DNA from: Maribacter ulvicola
Lineage (GTDB): Bacteria; Bacteroidota; Bacteroidia; Flavobacteriales; Flavobacteriaceae
Reading direction: 5' to 3'
Length of the DNA stretch: 64,000 nt
Assembly (NCBI RefSeq): GCF_900155985.1
Contig: NZ_FTMA01000001.1
Coordinates: 868,001 to 932,000, forward strand
A program made the position numbers and the translations under genes. The stretch's first letter is position 1, and each line of letters starts with the position of its first letter. Under the pieces are notes generated by a model. The model was not told the origin of the DNA, made no database searches, and was given only the letters and a program-made list of their open reading frames with translations. This document shows, piece after piece, positions 26,771 to 34,754 of the stretch.

Positions 26771-29173
26771 ATGAAAACTAAAATAATTTTGTTGTTTCTA
26801 ATTGGGTTAACTACAGGTGTTTATGCACAAGACACACAAGGAAATATAGATAACCTTCCAGTAAGAGAACACACTATTACCTTGCGTGAGGCTACTGTGA
26901 ATAAAGCAGGCAAAGATGTTGTGGGAATGACCGTTAACGGGACAATTCCCGGTCCAACTTTAGAGTTTACAGAAGGTGAATATGCAATAATATATGTAAA
27001 AAATGAAATGAGTGTAGAAACCTCAGTGCATTGGCACGGACTTTTACTTCCTAACTTTTACGATGGTGTACCGTACTTAAATACACCACCTATAGAACCA
27101 GGACATACACAGAAATACGAATTTCCTATCAAACAATCTGGAACCTATTGGTACCATTCCCATACAATGTTACAAGAACAAAGCGGCGTATACGGTTCCA
27201 TTGTTATTCAGCCTAAAGAAAAAGTGTTGGATTATGACAAAGAATTGGTGTTGGTCTTATCTGACTGGACGAATGAAAAGCCGATGAACGTTCTGCGTAA
27301 TTTAAAGCGTGGGAATGAATGGTACAGTATTAAAAAAGGAACAGCTACACCTTTAAATCAAGTAATTGCGCGTGGCGCTTTTGGAGCACAACTCAATTTT
27401 TGGAGGCAACGTATGGAAGGTGCAGATATAGCAGATGTATATTATCCTGCATTTTTAATTAATGGAGAAGAAAGCATTGACTATCCAGAATTTAAAGCTG
27501 GTGAGAAAATAAGACTGCGAATGATTAATGGAGGAGCTTCTACCTCTTTTTGGATGACGTTTGGAGGAGAGATACCTGTACTGGTTTCTTCAGATGGATT
27601 AGATGTGGTTCCTGTCGAAAGAAATAAAACTTTTATAGGAGTAGCCGAAACGTATGATTTTATTGTCACGGTACCAAAAGAAGGTAAGATGGAATTTAGA
27701 ATTACTGCACAAGATGGTTCTGGTACAGCCTCTGCTTTTATAGGTAATGGTACAATTTTACCTGCAATGGATGTTGCTCGACCAGATAAAATCGGGATGA
27801 TGCAGAAAATGGCTAAAATGGATATGAAAATGGGTGCACACGCCTTAAAATTTCAGCCAGGTAAGGATGAGCGTTTTGAGATGAAAGAGGAATACGGGAT
27901 GCAGATGGATAAAATGGAAGGAATGAAAATGGATGGAGAGATGAAAATGGATCATTCTAAAATGAAAGGTATGAAGATGGATCATTCAAAAATGTCTGGA
28001 ATGGATATGAATAAGCCAAAAGATACTACAGAAATGGGTAAGATGGACCATTCTAATATGGCAGGAATGGATATGAAGAAAGACAAAACAATGTCTGGAA
28101 TGAATATGAAGAAAGAGAATTCTATGCAAGGAATGAAGATGGAGGGAATGGATCTATTTGCCGAATACAATTATGATTATTTGAAGTCGCCCAGCAAAAC
28201 AACATACGACAAAGATGTTCCCGTTAAGGAAATATTACTAAATCTTACTGGTAATATGAATCGTTACATCTGGAGTATGAATGGTGTACCACTATCTGAG
28301 GCTGATAATATCAAAATAAATAATAAGGAGGTAACGCGCATTACATTCAATAACCTGACGATGATGCACCACCCAATGCACTTACACGGTCACTTCTTTA
28401 GAGTACTTAATGAAAATGGAGAGTACTCGCCATTAAAGCACACGGTAAATGTGCCCCCAATGGAAGAAATGACTATCGAGTTTTATGGAAATAATGGCGA
28501 TGAGGCTGGAGACTGGTTTTTCCATTGCCACATTTTATATCATATGATGGGTGGTATGGCAAGAGTAGTGTCTTATGATACGCCACGAGACCCAAGAATG
28601 GATGAATTTCCAGCTTCTAAAATTATTGAAGAAACCAACAAATGGTATTCTTGGGGACTGGTAGATGCAGCGTCGCATACTACTGGTTTTAATTTGATGA
28701 CCTCTAATATTAGAAATCAATTTAATGCTTCTTTTGAATATGGATGGAATGAAAATCTGGAAGGAGAATTCACGTATGAACGGTATCTACACGATTATTT
28801 ACGAGTTTTTGGTGGTGTAAACATTGAGAATTCAACACGTGATAGCTTAAATGAGTTTAGCACAACGGCAGTTCTTGGTGTTCGCTATTTAACGCCCTAC
28901 TTATTCAATTTAGATGTGCGTGTTGATAATAAATTAAGACCAAGAATTGGTGTAGGTCGCAGTATAATGATTTTCCCAAAACTGTCTGTATTCGGTTATT
29001 ATGAATACCAAATAGATTTAGGTTTCGTAGATGACCTACCTATGAATAAAGACTTTACTTCAGAAACAGTATGGAGTGCAGGAGCTGAATATATGCTATC
29101 AAGAAACTTTTCTCTTATGGCGAGTTACGATAACCGTTTTGGTGCCGGTGGAGGATTATCAGTAAGATTTTAA
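26771..29173 (+). CDS. CopA/PcoA-type multicopper oxidase with Met-rich loop and C-terminal beta-barrel-like domain
   Basis: 800 residues, signal peptide 1-20 (VYAQ). Three cupredoxin domains: Cu-ligand clusters HWHGL near 88-92, WYHSHT near 128-133, the HHPMHLHGH cluster near 535-545 and the type-1/trinuclear HCHILYHMMGGM near 583-594. A Met/Asp/His-rich insert (residues ~340-465, repeated MDHSKM and GMKM units) is a copper-binding region. After the last cupredoxin domain ~170 residues of alternating hydrophobic strands end in Phe, like an outer-membrane barrel (PcoB/CopB-like). Probable role: periplasmic oxidation of Cu(I) to Cu(II) and surface sequestration. Confidence 0.88.
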   Translation: MKTKIILLFLIGLTTGVYAQDTQGNIDNLPVREHTITLREATVNKAGKDVVGMTVNGTIPGPTLEFTEGEYAIIYVKNEMSVETSVHWHGLLLPNFYDGVPYLNTPPIEPGHTQKYEFPIKQSGTYWYHSHTMLQEQSGVYGSIVIQPKEKVLDYDKELVLVLSDWTNEKPMNVLRNLKRGNEWYSIKKGTATPLNQVIARGAFGAQLNFWRQRMEGADIADVYYPAFLINGEESIDYPEFKAGEKIRLRMINGGASTSFWMTFGGEIPVLVSSDGLDVVPVERNKTFIGVAETYDFIVTVPKEGKMEFRITAQDGSGTASAFIGNGTILPAMDVARPDKIGMMQKMAKMDMKMGAHALKFQPGKDERFEMKEEYGMQMDKMEGMKMDGEMKMDHSKMKGMKMDHSKMSGMDMNKPKDTTEMGKMDHSNMAGMDMKKDKTMSGMNMKKENSMQGMKMEGMDLFAEYNYDYLKSPSKTTYDKDVPVKEILLNLTGNMNRYIWSMNGVPLSEADNIKINNKEVTRITFNNLTMMHHPMHLHGHFFRVLNENGEYSPLKHTVNVPPMEEMTIEFYGNNGDEAGDWFFHCHILYHMMGGMARVVSYDTPRDPRMDEFPASKIIEETNKWYSWGLVDAASHTTGFNLMTSNIRNQFNASFEYGWNENLEGEFTYERYLHDYLRVFGGVNIENSTRDSLNEFSTTAVLGVRYLTPYLFNLDVRVDNKLRPRIGVGRSIMIFPKLSVFGYYEYQIDLGFVDDLPMNKDFTSETVWSAGAEYMLSRNFSLMASYDNRFGAGGGLSVRF

Positions 29174-29204
29174 GTAAATAATATTAACAATAAAACAAAT
29201 AAAA

Positions 29205-29795
29205 ATGAAAACAATTAAAAGAAGTATTAGAACAGTAGCCTTAGTCGCTACAATGATTTTAACCGTGTCTTGTAAAGATGCTAATAAGAATGAAGCACCT
29301 TCGTCTGCTAGCAATGAAGTAATGCAAGAAAATATGGATAGCTCAAAAAATATGGCAATGAATAATTCTCAAAACGCAATGGCAGAAGCTATTTTAAAAG
29401 ATTATTTTAATCTTAAAGATGCGCTAGTAGGAGATGAAAATGACAAGGCTAAGATGCTCGGTGGAACACTTGCTAAATCACTTGGCAATCTTGACAAGTC
29501 AACATATTCTGAAAGTCAGCAAAAGGAATTAATAGACATCATCGAAGATGCTACGGAACACGCTGAACATATTTCAGAAAGTGATATCAAGCATCAGCGG
29601 GAGCATTTTAAAATTTTAAGCAAGGATATTACAGATATGGTTGCTATTACAGGAACAGCAACTAAATTATATGAACAGTTTTGCCCGATGTACGATGGTG
29701 GAACTGCTTGGTTGAGCACCAAAGAAGAAGTAAGAAACCCTTACTATGGTAGCAAGATGTTGAAGTGTGGTAAAGTACAACGAGAAATAAACTAA
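29205..29795 (+). CDS. DUF3347 domain lipoprotein
   Basis: 196 residues. Signal with lipobox (ILTVSC, Cys at about 23). The DUF3347 domain (about 60-190) has LKDYFNLKDALVGD, QREHFKILSKDITDM and a terminal metal-type motif: FCPMYDGGTAWLS, then RNPYYGSKMLKCG. Cys and Met spacing suggest Cu(I) binding. A second copy is fused to the CusB-like adaptor at 34755. The next gene starts at the base after its stop. Periplasmic copper binding or delivery is inferred. Confidence 0.78.
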   Translation: MKTIKRSIRTVALVATMILTVSCKDANKNEAPSSASNEVMQENMDSSKNMAMNNSQNAMAEAILKDYFNLKDALVGDENDKAKMLGGTLAKSLGNLDKSTYSESQQKELIDIIEDATEHAEHISESDIKHQREHFKILSKDITDMVAITGTATKLYEQFCPMYDGGTAWLSTKEEVRNPYYGSKMLKCGKVQREIN

Positions 29796-30248
29796 ATGAA
29801 GATTCTAAAAGTCATTGCAATTATTGCATTGGTCGTTCTTGTGGGTATACAATTTGTACCCACAGAACCTAATCAAAATGATGTAACACCACAAACAGAT
29901 TTTATGTTGGTCAATGAAGTGCCAATTGCTATCCAGAATCAGTTAAAGGTGTCTTGTTACGATTGCCATAGTAATAACACTAACTACCCTTGGTATAATA
30001 AGGTGCAGCCAGTTGCTTGGTTTTTAGAAAATCATATTAAAGAAGGAAAATCCGAACTTAATTTCAATGAATGGAAAAACTATTCTGATAGGAAAAAAAA
30101 TAGTAAGCTACGCTCAATTATTAAACAAATTGAAAATGGAGAGATGCCTATGGATAGTTATACGCTAATCCATAAAGGTGCTAAATTGGATTCTCTAGCA
30201 AAAAATGAGATTATCAATTATATGAATAATTTGAAAATAAAAAATTAA
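29796..30248 (+). CDS. Haem-binding domain protein (single CxxCH)
   Basis: 150 residues. An N-terminal membrane helix (about 2-18) anchors a domain with SCYDCHSNNTNYPWYNKVQP (CYDCH haem c attachment site at about 54-58) and the end GEMPMDSYTLIHKGAKLD of the Haem_bd family. It is likely a membrane-attached c-type cytochrome-like protein in the periplasm. Electron transfer with the multicopper oxidase is speculation based on position. The start codon directly follows the preceding stop. Confidence 0.8.
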   Translation: MKILKVIAIIALVVLVGIQFVPTEPNQNDVTPQTDFMLVNEVPIAIQNQLKVSCYDCHSNNTNYPWYNKVQPVAWFLENHIKEGKSELNFNEWKNYSDRKKNSKLRSIIKQIENGEMPMDSYTLIHKGAKLDSLAKNEIINYMNNLKIKN

Positions 30249-30250
30249 GT

Positions 30251-30307
30251 CCTGATTTGGGAGGGTAAATTCTTTGATGGTTGGTTAATAGACCTTCCCG
30301 CATCAGG
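30251..30307 (+). promoter_or_regulatory. Long imperfect hairpin before the copper ATPase gene
   Basis: Arms 30251-30266 and 30292-30307: 15 of 16 positions pair, two of them G-U, across a 25-nt loop. The second arm ends 15 nt before the ATPase start. No U-tract follows, so it is a better candidate for a cis-regulatory RNA or an operator than for a terminator. Confidence 0.5.
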
Positions 30308-30322
30308 CACAATATAAATTAT

Positions 30323-32824
30323 ATGAAACATACTTATCACATACACGGAATGACCTGCAACGGCTGTCTAAATCACGTAGAGCAAACACTTTCTAAAGTG
30401 GAAGGTGTGACTAATGTTTCGGTAAATTTAGAAAAAGCTGAAGCATCTATCGAAATGGAATCTCATATTTCTATCGAGACGTTTCAAAAAGCAATGCAAG
30501 ATGATGGTGGTTCTTATAGCTTACATAAATTAGGAGAGCATCATAAAGCGAAAGAATCCAAAAAGGAAAAGACCAAAGGCAAAGGAACTGGTACATTTTA
30601 TTGTCCGATGCATTGCGAAGGTGATAAAACCTATGATAAATCTGGCGATTGTCCTGTATGTGGAATGGATTTAGTAGAAGAGCAAAATCTTTCTGTAACA
30701 ACATTAGAACAATGGACTTGTCCTATGCATCCCGATATTGTTAAGGACGAAGCTGGAGCTTGTCCCATTTGCGGAATGGATTTAGTACCTATGCAACCAG
30801 ACCTTTCCGCAGAAGAGAAGACCTATAAAAAATTACTGAAGAAATTCTGGATAGCTGTAGCTTTTACGTTACCTATTTTCTTAATCGCAATGAGCGAGAT
30901 GATTCCCGATAATCCATTATACGATGTAATGGAACAAAAATCGTGGAATTGGATTCAGTTTGCATTATCCATTCCTGTGGTGTTTTATGCGACTTGGATG
31001 TTTTTTGAACGTGCCTATCGTAGTATCAAAACTTGGAATCTCAATATGTTTACACTAATTGGCATCGGTGCTGGTGTGGCTTGGTTATTTAGTGTGTTCG
31101 GAATGTTGTTTCCAGATTTTTTCCCTGAGCAGTTTAAAACTGATTATGGTGCAGTCCACGTGTACTTTGAAGCAGCAACGGTCATACTCACGCTTGTACT
31201 AATGGGTCAGGTTCTAGAAGCTAGGGCGCACAGTAAAACCAATTCCGCAGTAAAGGAATTATTAAAGCTTGCGCCTAACAAAGCCGTACGTGTGGTCGAT
31301 GGCAAAGAAGAGGAAGTTTCTATCGATACCATTGAAAAAGGAGATATTCTACGGGTAAAGCCAGGGGATAAAATTCCTGTGGATGGCAGCATCACGGAAG
31401 GCAAAACAACCGTAGATGAATCGATGATTTCAGGAGAGCCGATACCTGTAGACAAGGTTGAAAATGACAAAGTAAGTAGCGGTACTATAAACGGAAATCA
31501 GTCCTTTTTAATGAAAGCAGAAAAAGTAGGCAGCGATACCTTACTTTCTCAAATCATCCATATGGTAAACGATGCTAGCCGCAGTCGTGCACCCATTCAA
31601 AAGTTGGCAGATACCGTTTCAGGATATTTTGTACCAGTAGTGGTCATCATTTCGGTAATCACTTTTGCGGTTTGGGCAATTTGGGGTCCAGAACCGGCGT
31701 ATGTATATGCGCTAGTAAATGCCATTGCAGTATTGATTATCGCTTGTCCCTGTGCTCTAGGATTGGCTACGCCTATGTCCGTAATGGTGGGTGTTGGTAA
31801 GGGAGCGCAAAACGGTGTATTGATTAAAAATGCCGAAGCTTTGGAGAAAATGGACAAGGTAGATACCTTGATTGTGGATAAGACAGGTACGATAACCGAA
31901 GGGAAACCAACCGTTGAGAAAATAGGGGTTTTTGGAGACGGATTTAGCGAAAGCCAGATGCTACATTTAATTACATCCCTAAACAGTTCCAGCGAACATC
32001 CACTTGCCGAAGCTACCGTGAAATACGGTAAGAAACAGAATATTGAAATATCAAAAACCGAAAACTTCAGCGCAGTAACCGGTAAAGGAGTAGAAGGAAC
32101 AGTTGATGGCAAAAAATTAGACTTAGGAAATGCCAAAATGATGGAATATGCAAAAGCCACCATTTCATCAAAAATGGAAACCGAAGCACAATCGTTTCAA
32201 AAACAAGGCAAAACCGTTTCCTATCTGGCCGTAGATGGCGAAGTATCGGGCTATGTAGTTATTGGAGATAAGATTAAACAAACAAGTGCCAAAGCAATCA
32301 AGGAATTACAAGATAAAGGCATCGCTGTGATAATGCTAACAGGCGATAACCACGATACGGCAAAAGCTGTAGCGAGCGAACTCAATCTTGCAGATTTCAA
32401 AGCAGGAATGCTGCCAGAAGACAAACTCAAAGAAGTAACAAAATTGCAGGAACAGGGTAAAACGGTCGCAATGGCTGGCGATGGTATCAACGATGCACCT
32501 GCACTTGCCAAAAGTGATATAGGTATCGCAATGGGAACAGGAACCGATGTGGCTATTGAAAGTGCGATGATTACCCTTGTAAAAGGAGATTTACACGGCA
32601 TTGTCAAAGCAAAGAATTTAAGCCACGCCGTAATGAAGAATATCAAGCAAAATCTATTTTTTGCATTGATATACAATACCCTTGGTGTACCCATTGCAGC
32701 AGGAGTTTTATTCCCATTTTTTGGAATATTATTATCGCCAATGATTGCCGCTTTAGCAATGAGTTTCAGCTCGGTTTCGGTAATCGCAAATGCGCTAAGG
32801 CTGAGAACAAAATCAATTAACTAA
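30323..32824 (+). CDS. Cu(I)/Ag(I)-type P1B ATPase with HMA and two HMBD modules
   Basis: 833 residues from the ATG at 30323; an upstream in-frame codon at 30281 lies inside the hairpin and is not favoured. N-terminal HMA domain with HGMTCNGC (about 6-13). Then two heavy-metal-binding (YHS-like) modules CPMH...CPVCGMDL and CPMHPDI...CPICGMDL. The catalytic core has CPCALGLATP in the transport helix, DKTGTIT (phosphorylated Asp) and GDGINDAPALA. The CPC motif argues for monovalent copper or silver export. It delivers metal to the periplasm for the oxidase and pump. Confidence 0.92.
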   Translation: MKHTYHIHGMTCNGCLNHVEQTLSKVEGVTNVSVNLEKAEASIEMESHISIETFQKAMQDDGGSYSLHKLGEHHKAKESKKEKTKGKGTGTFYCPMHCEGDKTYDKSGDCPVCGMDLVEEQNLSVTTLEQWTCPMHPDIVKDEAGACPICGMDLVPMQPDLSAEEKTYKKLLKKFWIAVAFTLPIFLIAMSEMIPDNPLYDVMEQKSWNWIQFALSIPVVFYATWMFFERAYRSIKTWNLNMFTLIGIGAGVAWLFSVFGMLFPDFFPEQFKTDYGAVHVYFEAATVILTLVLMGQVLEARAHSKTNSAVKELLKLAPNKAVRVVDGKEEEVSIDTIEKGDILRVKPGDKIPVDGSITEGKTTVDESMISGEPIPVDKVENDKVSSGTINGNQSFLMKAEKVGSDTLLSQIIHMVNDASRSRAPIQKLADTVSGYFVPVVVIISVITFAVWAIWGPEPAYVYALVNAIAVLIIACPCALGLATPMSVMVGVGKGAQNGVLIKNAEALEKMDKVDTLIVDKTGTITEGKPTVEKIGVFGDGFSESQMLHLITSLNSSSEHPLAEATVKYGKKQNIEISKTENFSAVTGKGVEGTVDGKKLDLGNAKMMEYAKATISSKMETEAQSFQKQGKTVSYLAVDGEVSGYVVIGDKIKQTSAKAIKELQDKGIAVIMLTGDNHDTAKAVASELNLADFKAGMLPEDKLKEVTKLQEQGKTVAMAGDGINDAPALAKSDIGIAMGTGTDVAIESAMITLVKGDLHGIVKAKNLSHAVMKNIKQNLFFALIYNTLGVPIAAGVLFPFFGILLSPMIAALAMSFSSVSVIANALRLRTKSIN

Positions 32825-32838
32825 TTAATATTTATACA

Positions 32839-33423
32839 ATGAAAAACGGTATTCTTTTTTTATGCCTTACAGCAATAGTCTCTTGTAAAGAAACCTCAAA
32901 AGAAGTTCAACAAGAAGATAAAGTTGCAATAGAGCAAACAACCACAACTACTCAACCAGCTGCAAAAAAACCATTGAGTCCACATACAAGTGCAATGGCA
33001 ATGGTGGGAGATGCACACATCCATTTTGATTATTCATCGCCAGGAGTTCGTAATCGTATCGTTTTTGGAGGTTTGCTTCCTTATGATGTTGTTTGGCAGG
33101 CAGGAGCACATATGGCAACTTGGATGGAAACTAATAAAGATTTGAATATTAATGAAAAAAAATTGAAAGCAGGTAAATATGGATTCTTTGTAATACCTAA
33201 TCAAGACCAATGGACAATTATTTTTAATACGAATTGGGACCAACACGGCAAAGATGAATATGACAAGAAAGATGATGTTTTACGATTTAAGGTAGCACCT
33301 AAAGTATCCGATGCTATTCAAGAGCATTTAGAATATAAGATAGTTCAGACCAACAATGCAGAAGGGACTATTAGTTTAGGTTGGGAAAAAGTGATTGTGG
33401 AATTTCCATTTAAAGTAGAGTAA
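32839..33423 (+). CDS. DUF2911 domain lipoprotein
   Basis: 194 residues. Lipobox TAIVSC (Cys at about 16). The DUF2911 domain (about 45-190) includes VHFDYSSPGVRNR-type strand IHFDYSSPGV, then FGGLLPYDVVWQAGA, KYGFFVIPNQDQWTIIFN and the final VEF. The family is beta-rich, exported and of unknown function. It starts 15 nt after the ATPase. In Bacteroidota it often accompanies copper genes. Confidence 0.75.
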   Translation: MKNGILFLCLTAIVSCKETSKEVQQEDKVAIEQTTTTTQPAAKKPLSPHTSAMAMVGDAHIHFDYSSPGVRNRIVFGGLLPYDVVWQAGAHMATWMETNKDLNINEKKLKAGKYGFFVIPNQDQWTIIFNTNWDQHGKDEYDKKDDVLRFKVAPKVSDAIQEHLEYKIVQTNNAEGTISLGWEKVIVEFPFKVE

Positions 33424-33424
33424 A

Positions 33425-34123
33425 ATGGTCAAAAGGAAAACAGCTCTTAAAATCAGGAAAACGCATCGTTATTTGGGTATCTTTTTAGGTATCCAATTCT
33501 TGATGTGGACTATTAGTGGATTGTACTTCAGTTGGACGGATATAGATGAAATACACGGCGACCAGTTCAAAAAAGCTATTCCTGAACAAGCTGTATTTTC
33601 AGATTTATTGGGGAGTTCTCAATTAGAACTTCAAAAGCCTGTTAAAACATTAGAACTGATTGAAATAGCAGACGTCCCCTATTATTGGATTAATGAAACA
33701 GCACTTTATAATGCGCTTACAGGAGTAAAAAAAGATGAAATCACAAAACAAGAAGCAATACAAGTAGCAGAACGCTATATGTTGGCTGATTTAGAATTTG
33801 ACCAAATTCTAAGAATTGAAACGGTAGGAGCGCATCACGAATATCGTGGAAGACCTTTGCCTGCCTATGAGATTTCCTATAAATCAGATGAAAACCTCAA
33901 GGCATATATTGCAATTAAGAATGGGGCTTTTCAAACAGTTCGTCATCGAGATTGGCGATGGTTCGATTTTCTTTGGATGACCCATACCATGGATTATCAA
34001 GGGAGAGACAATTTTAATACCATCGTATTAAGAGCCTTTTCGCTCTTGGGTTTGATTACCGTATTAAGCGGCTTTTTGCTATGGTATACAAGTTCGCCTT
34101 TCGTTAGAAAAATGATAAAATAA
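33425..34123 (+). CDS. PepSY domain membrane protein
   Basis: 232 residues. Two hydrophobic segments, one near 15-35 (YLGIFLGIQFLMWTISGLYF) and one near 205-225 (LITVLSGFLLWYTS), bracket a periplasmic PepSY-like domain (about 100-170, AIQVAERYM). This layout resembles PepSY-TM reductases tied to iron and copper uptake or reduction. Starts 1 nt past the previous stop, so in the same operon. Substrate unknown. Confidence 0.72.
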   Translation: MVKRKTALKIRKTHRYLGIFLGIQFLMWTISGLYFSWTDIDEIHGDQFKKAIPEQAVFSDLLGSSQLELQKPVKTLELIEIADVPYYWINETALYNALTGVKKDEITKQEAIQVAERYMLADLEFDQILRIETVGAHHEYRGRPLPAYEISYKSDENLKAYIAIKNGAFQTVRHRDWRWFDFLWMTHTMDYQGRDNFNTIVLRAFSLLGLITVLSGFLLWYTSSPFVRKMIK

Positions 34124-34145
34124 GTACAATTAAAAATCTATAAAA

Positions 34146-34634
34146 ATGAATTCAGAAGAAAAAAATCACAAAGAAATGAAAAAAGGAAATTACACAAAAT
34201 TTGTTGGTATGCTAGCGGCATCCTTCATTGCAATGTATATCACAATGTACTTAAATACGTATGCCATAGACCACGTTTATTTTAGTTTAACAAGGTTTTA
34301 TATGAGCTGTTTAGGTATTGCAGCAATGGCCATCATAATGTTTGTGGCGATGCGAAATATGTATCAAAACAAAAAGAAAAACCTAGCGATAGTCCTTGGG
34401 AGTATTGTATTATTTGTAGGTGCATTGGGATTGGTACGTGACCAGAAGTCAACCGTAGGCGACGTACTTTGGATGAAGGCTATGATACCACACCACTCTA
34501 TTGCCATTTTAACAAGCGAACGTGCCGATATTCAAGACCCAGAAGTGAAACAACTCGCTGAGGATATCATCGAGGCACAACGCAAGGAAATTGCTGAAAT
34601 GAAAGAAATGATTGAACGTTTAGAGTCTAAATAA
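34146..34634 (+). CDS. DUF305 domain membrane protein
   Basis: 162 residues. Three transmembrane helices (about 20-35, 47-68 and 78-98) precede a C-terminal DUF305 segment with WMKAMIPHHSIAI (about 111-125) and a helical tail. The Met/His pair is thought to bind copper. In Bacteroidota it is commonly found with Cus/Cop genes. Role in copper handling is inferred. Confidence 0.75.
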   Translation: MNSEEKNHKEMKKGNYTKFVGMLAASFIAMYITMYLNTYAIDHVYFSLTRFYMSCLGIAAMAIIMFVAMRNMYQNKKKNLAIVLGSIVLFVGALGLVRDQKSTVGDVLWMKAMIPHHSIAILTSERADIQDPEVKQLAEDIIEAQRKEIAEMKEMIERLESK

Positions 34635-34645
34635 GAATATTATTT

Positions 34646-34723
34646 GGGCGCTCGGGCGGGCTTTCCGCTATATCTTTTTATGTAGAAAAATTCAAAAAAG
34701 GATGCCGCTGCAATCCCTAGCGC
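34646..34723. repeat. Structured intergenic element
   Basis: A GC-rich island in AT-rich surroundings: outer arms GCGCT (34648-34652) and AGCGC (34719-34723), next arms GGG (34654-34656) and CCC (34715-34717), with an inner A/T hairpin around 34674-34690. Similar GGGCGGGCTTTCCGCT...GGATGCCGCTGC-type sequences occur dispersed in flavobacterial genomes, as I recall. I cannot verify copy number here. Confidence 0.4.
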
Positions 34724-34754
34724 AGATTGTGCTACACATTAAACATTAGTAATT

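Noticed and set aside
30281-30322. Upstream start for the copper ATPase
   Set aside because: It falls inside a strong hairpin and adds residues before the HMA domain that are not typical.
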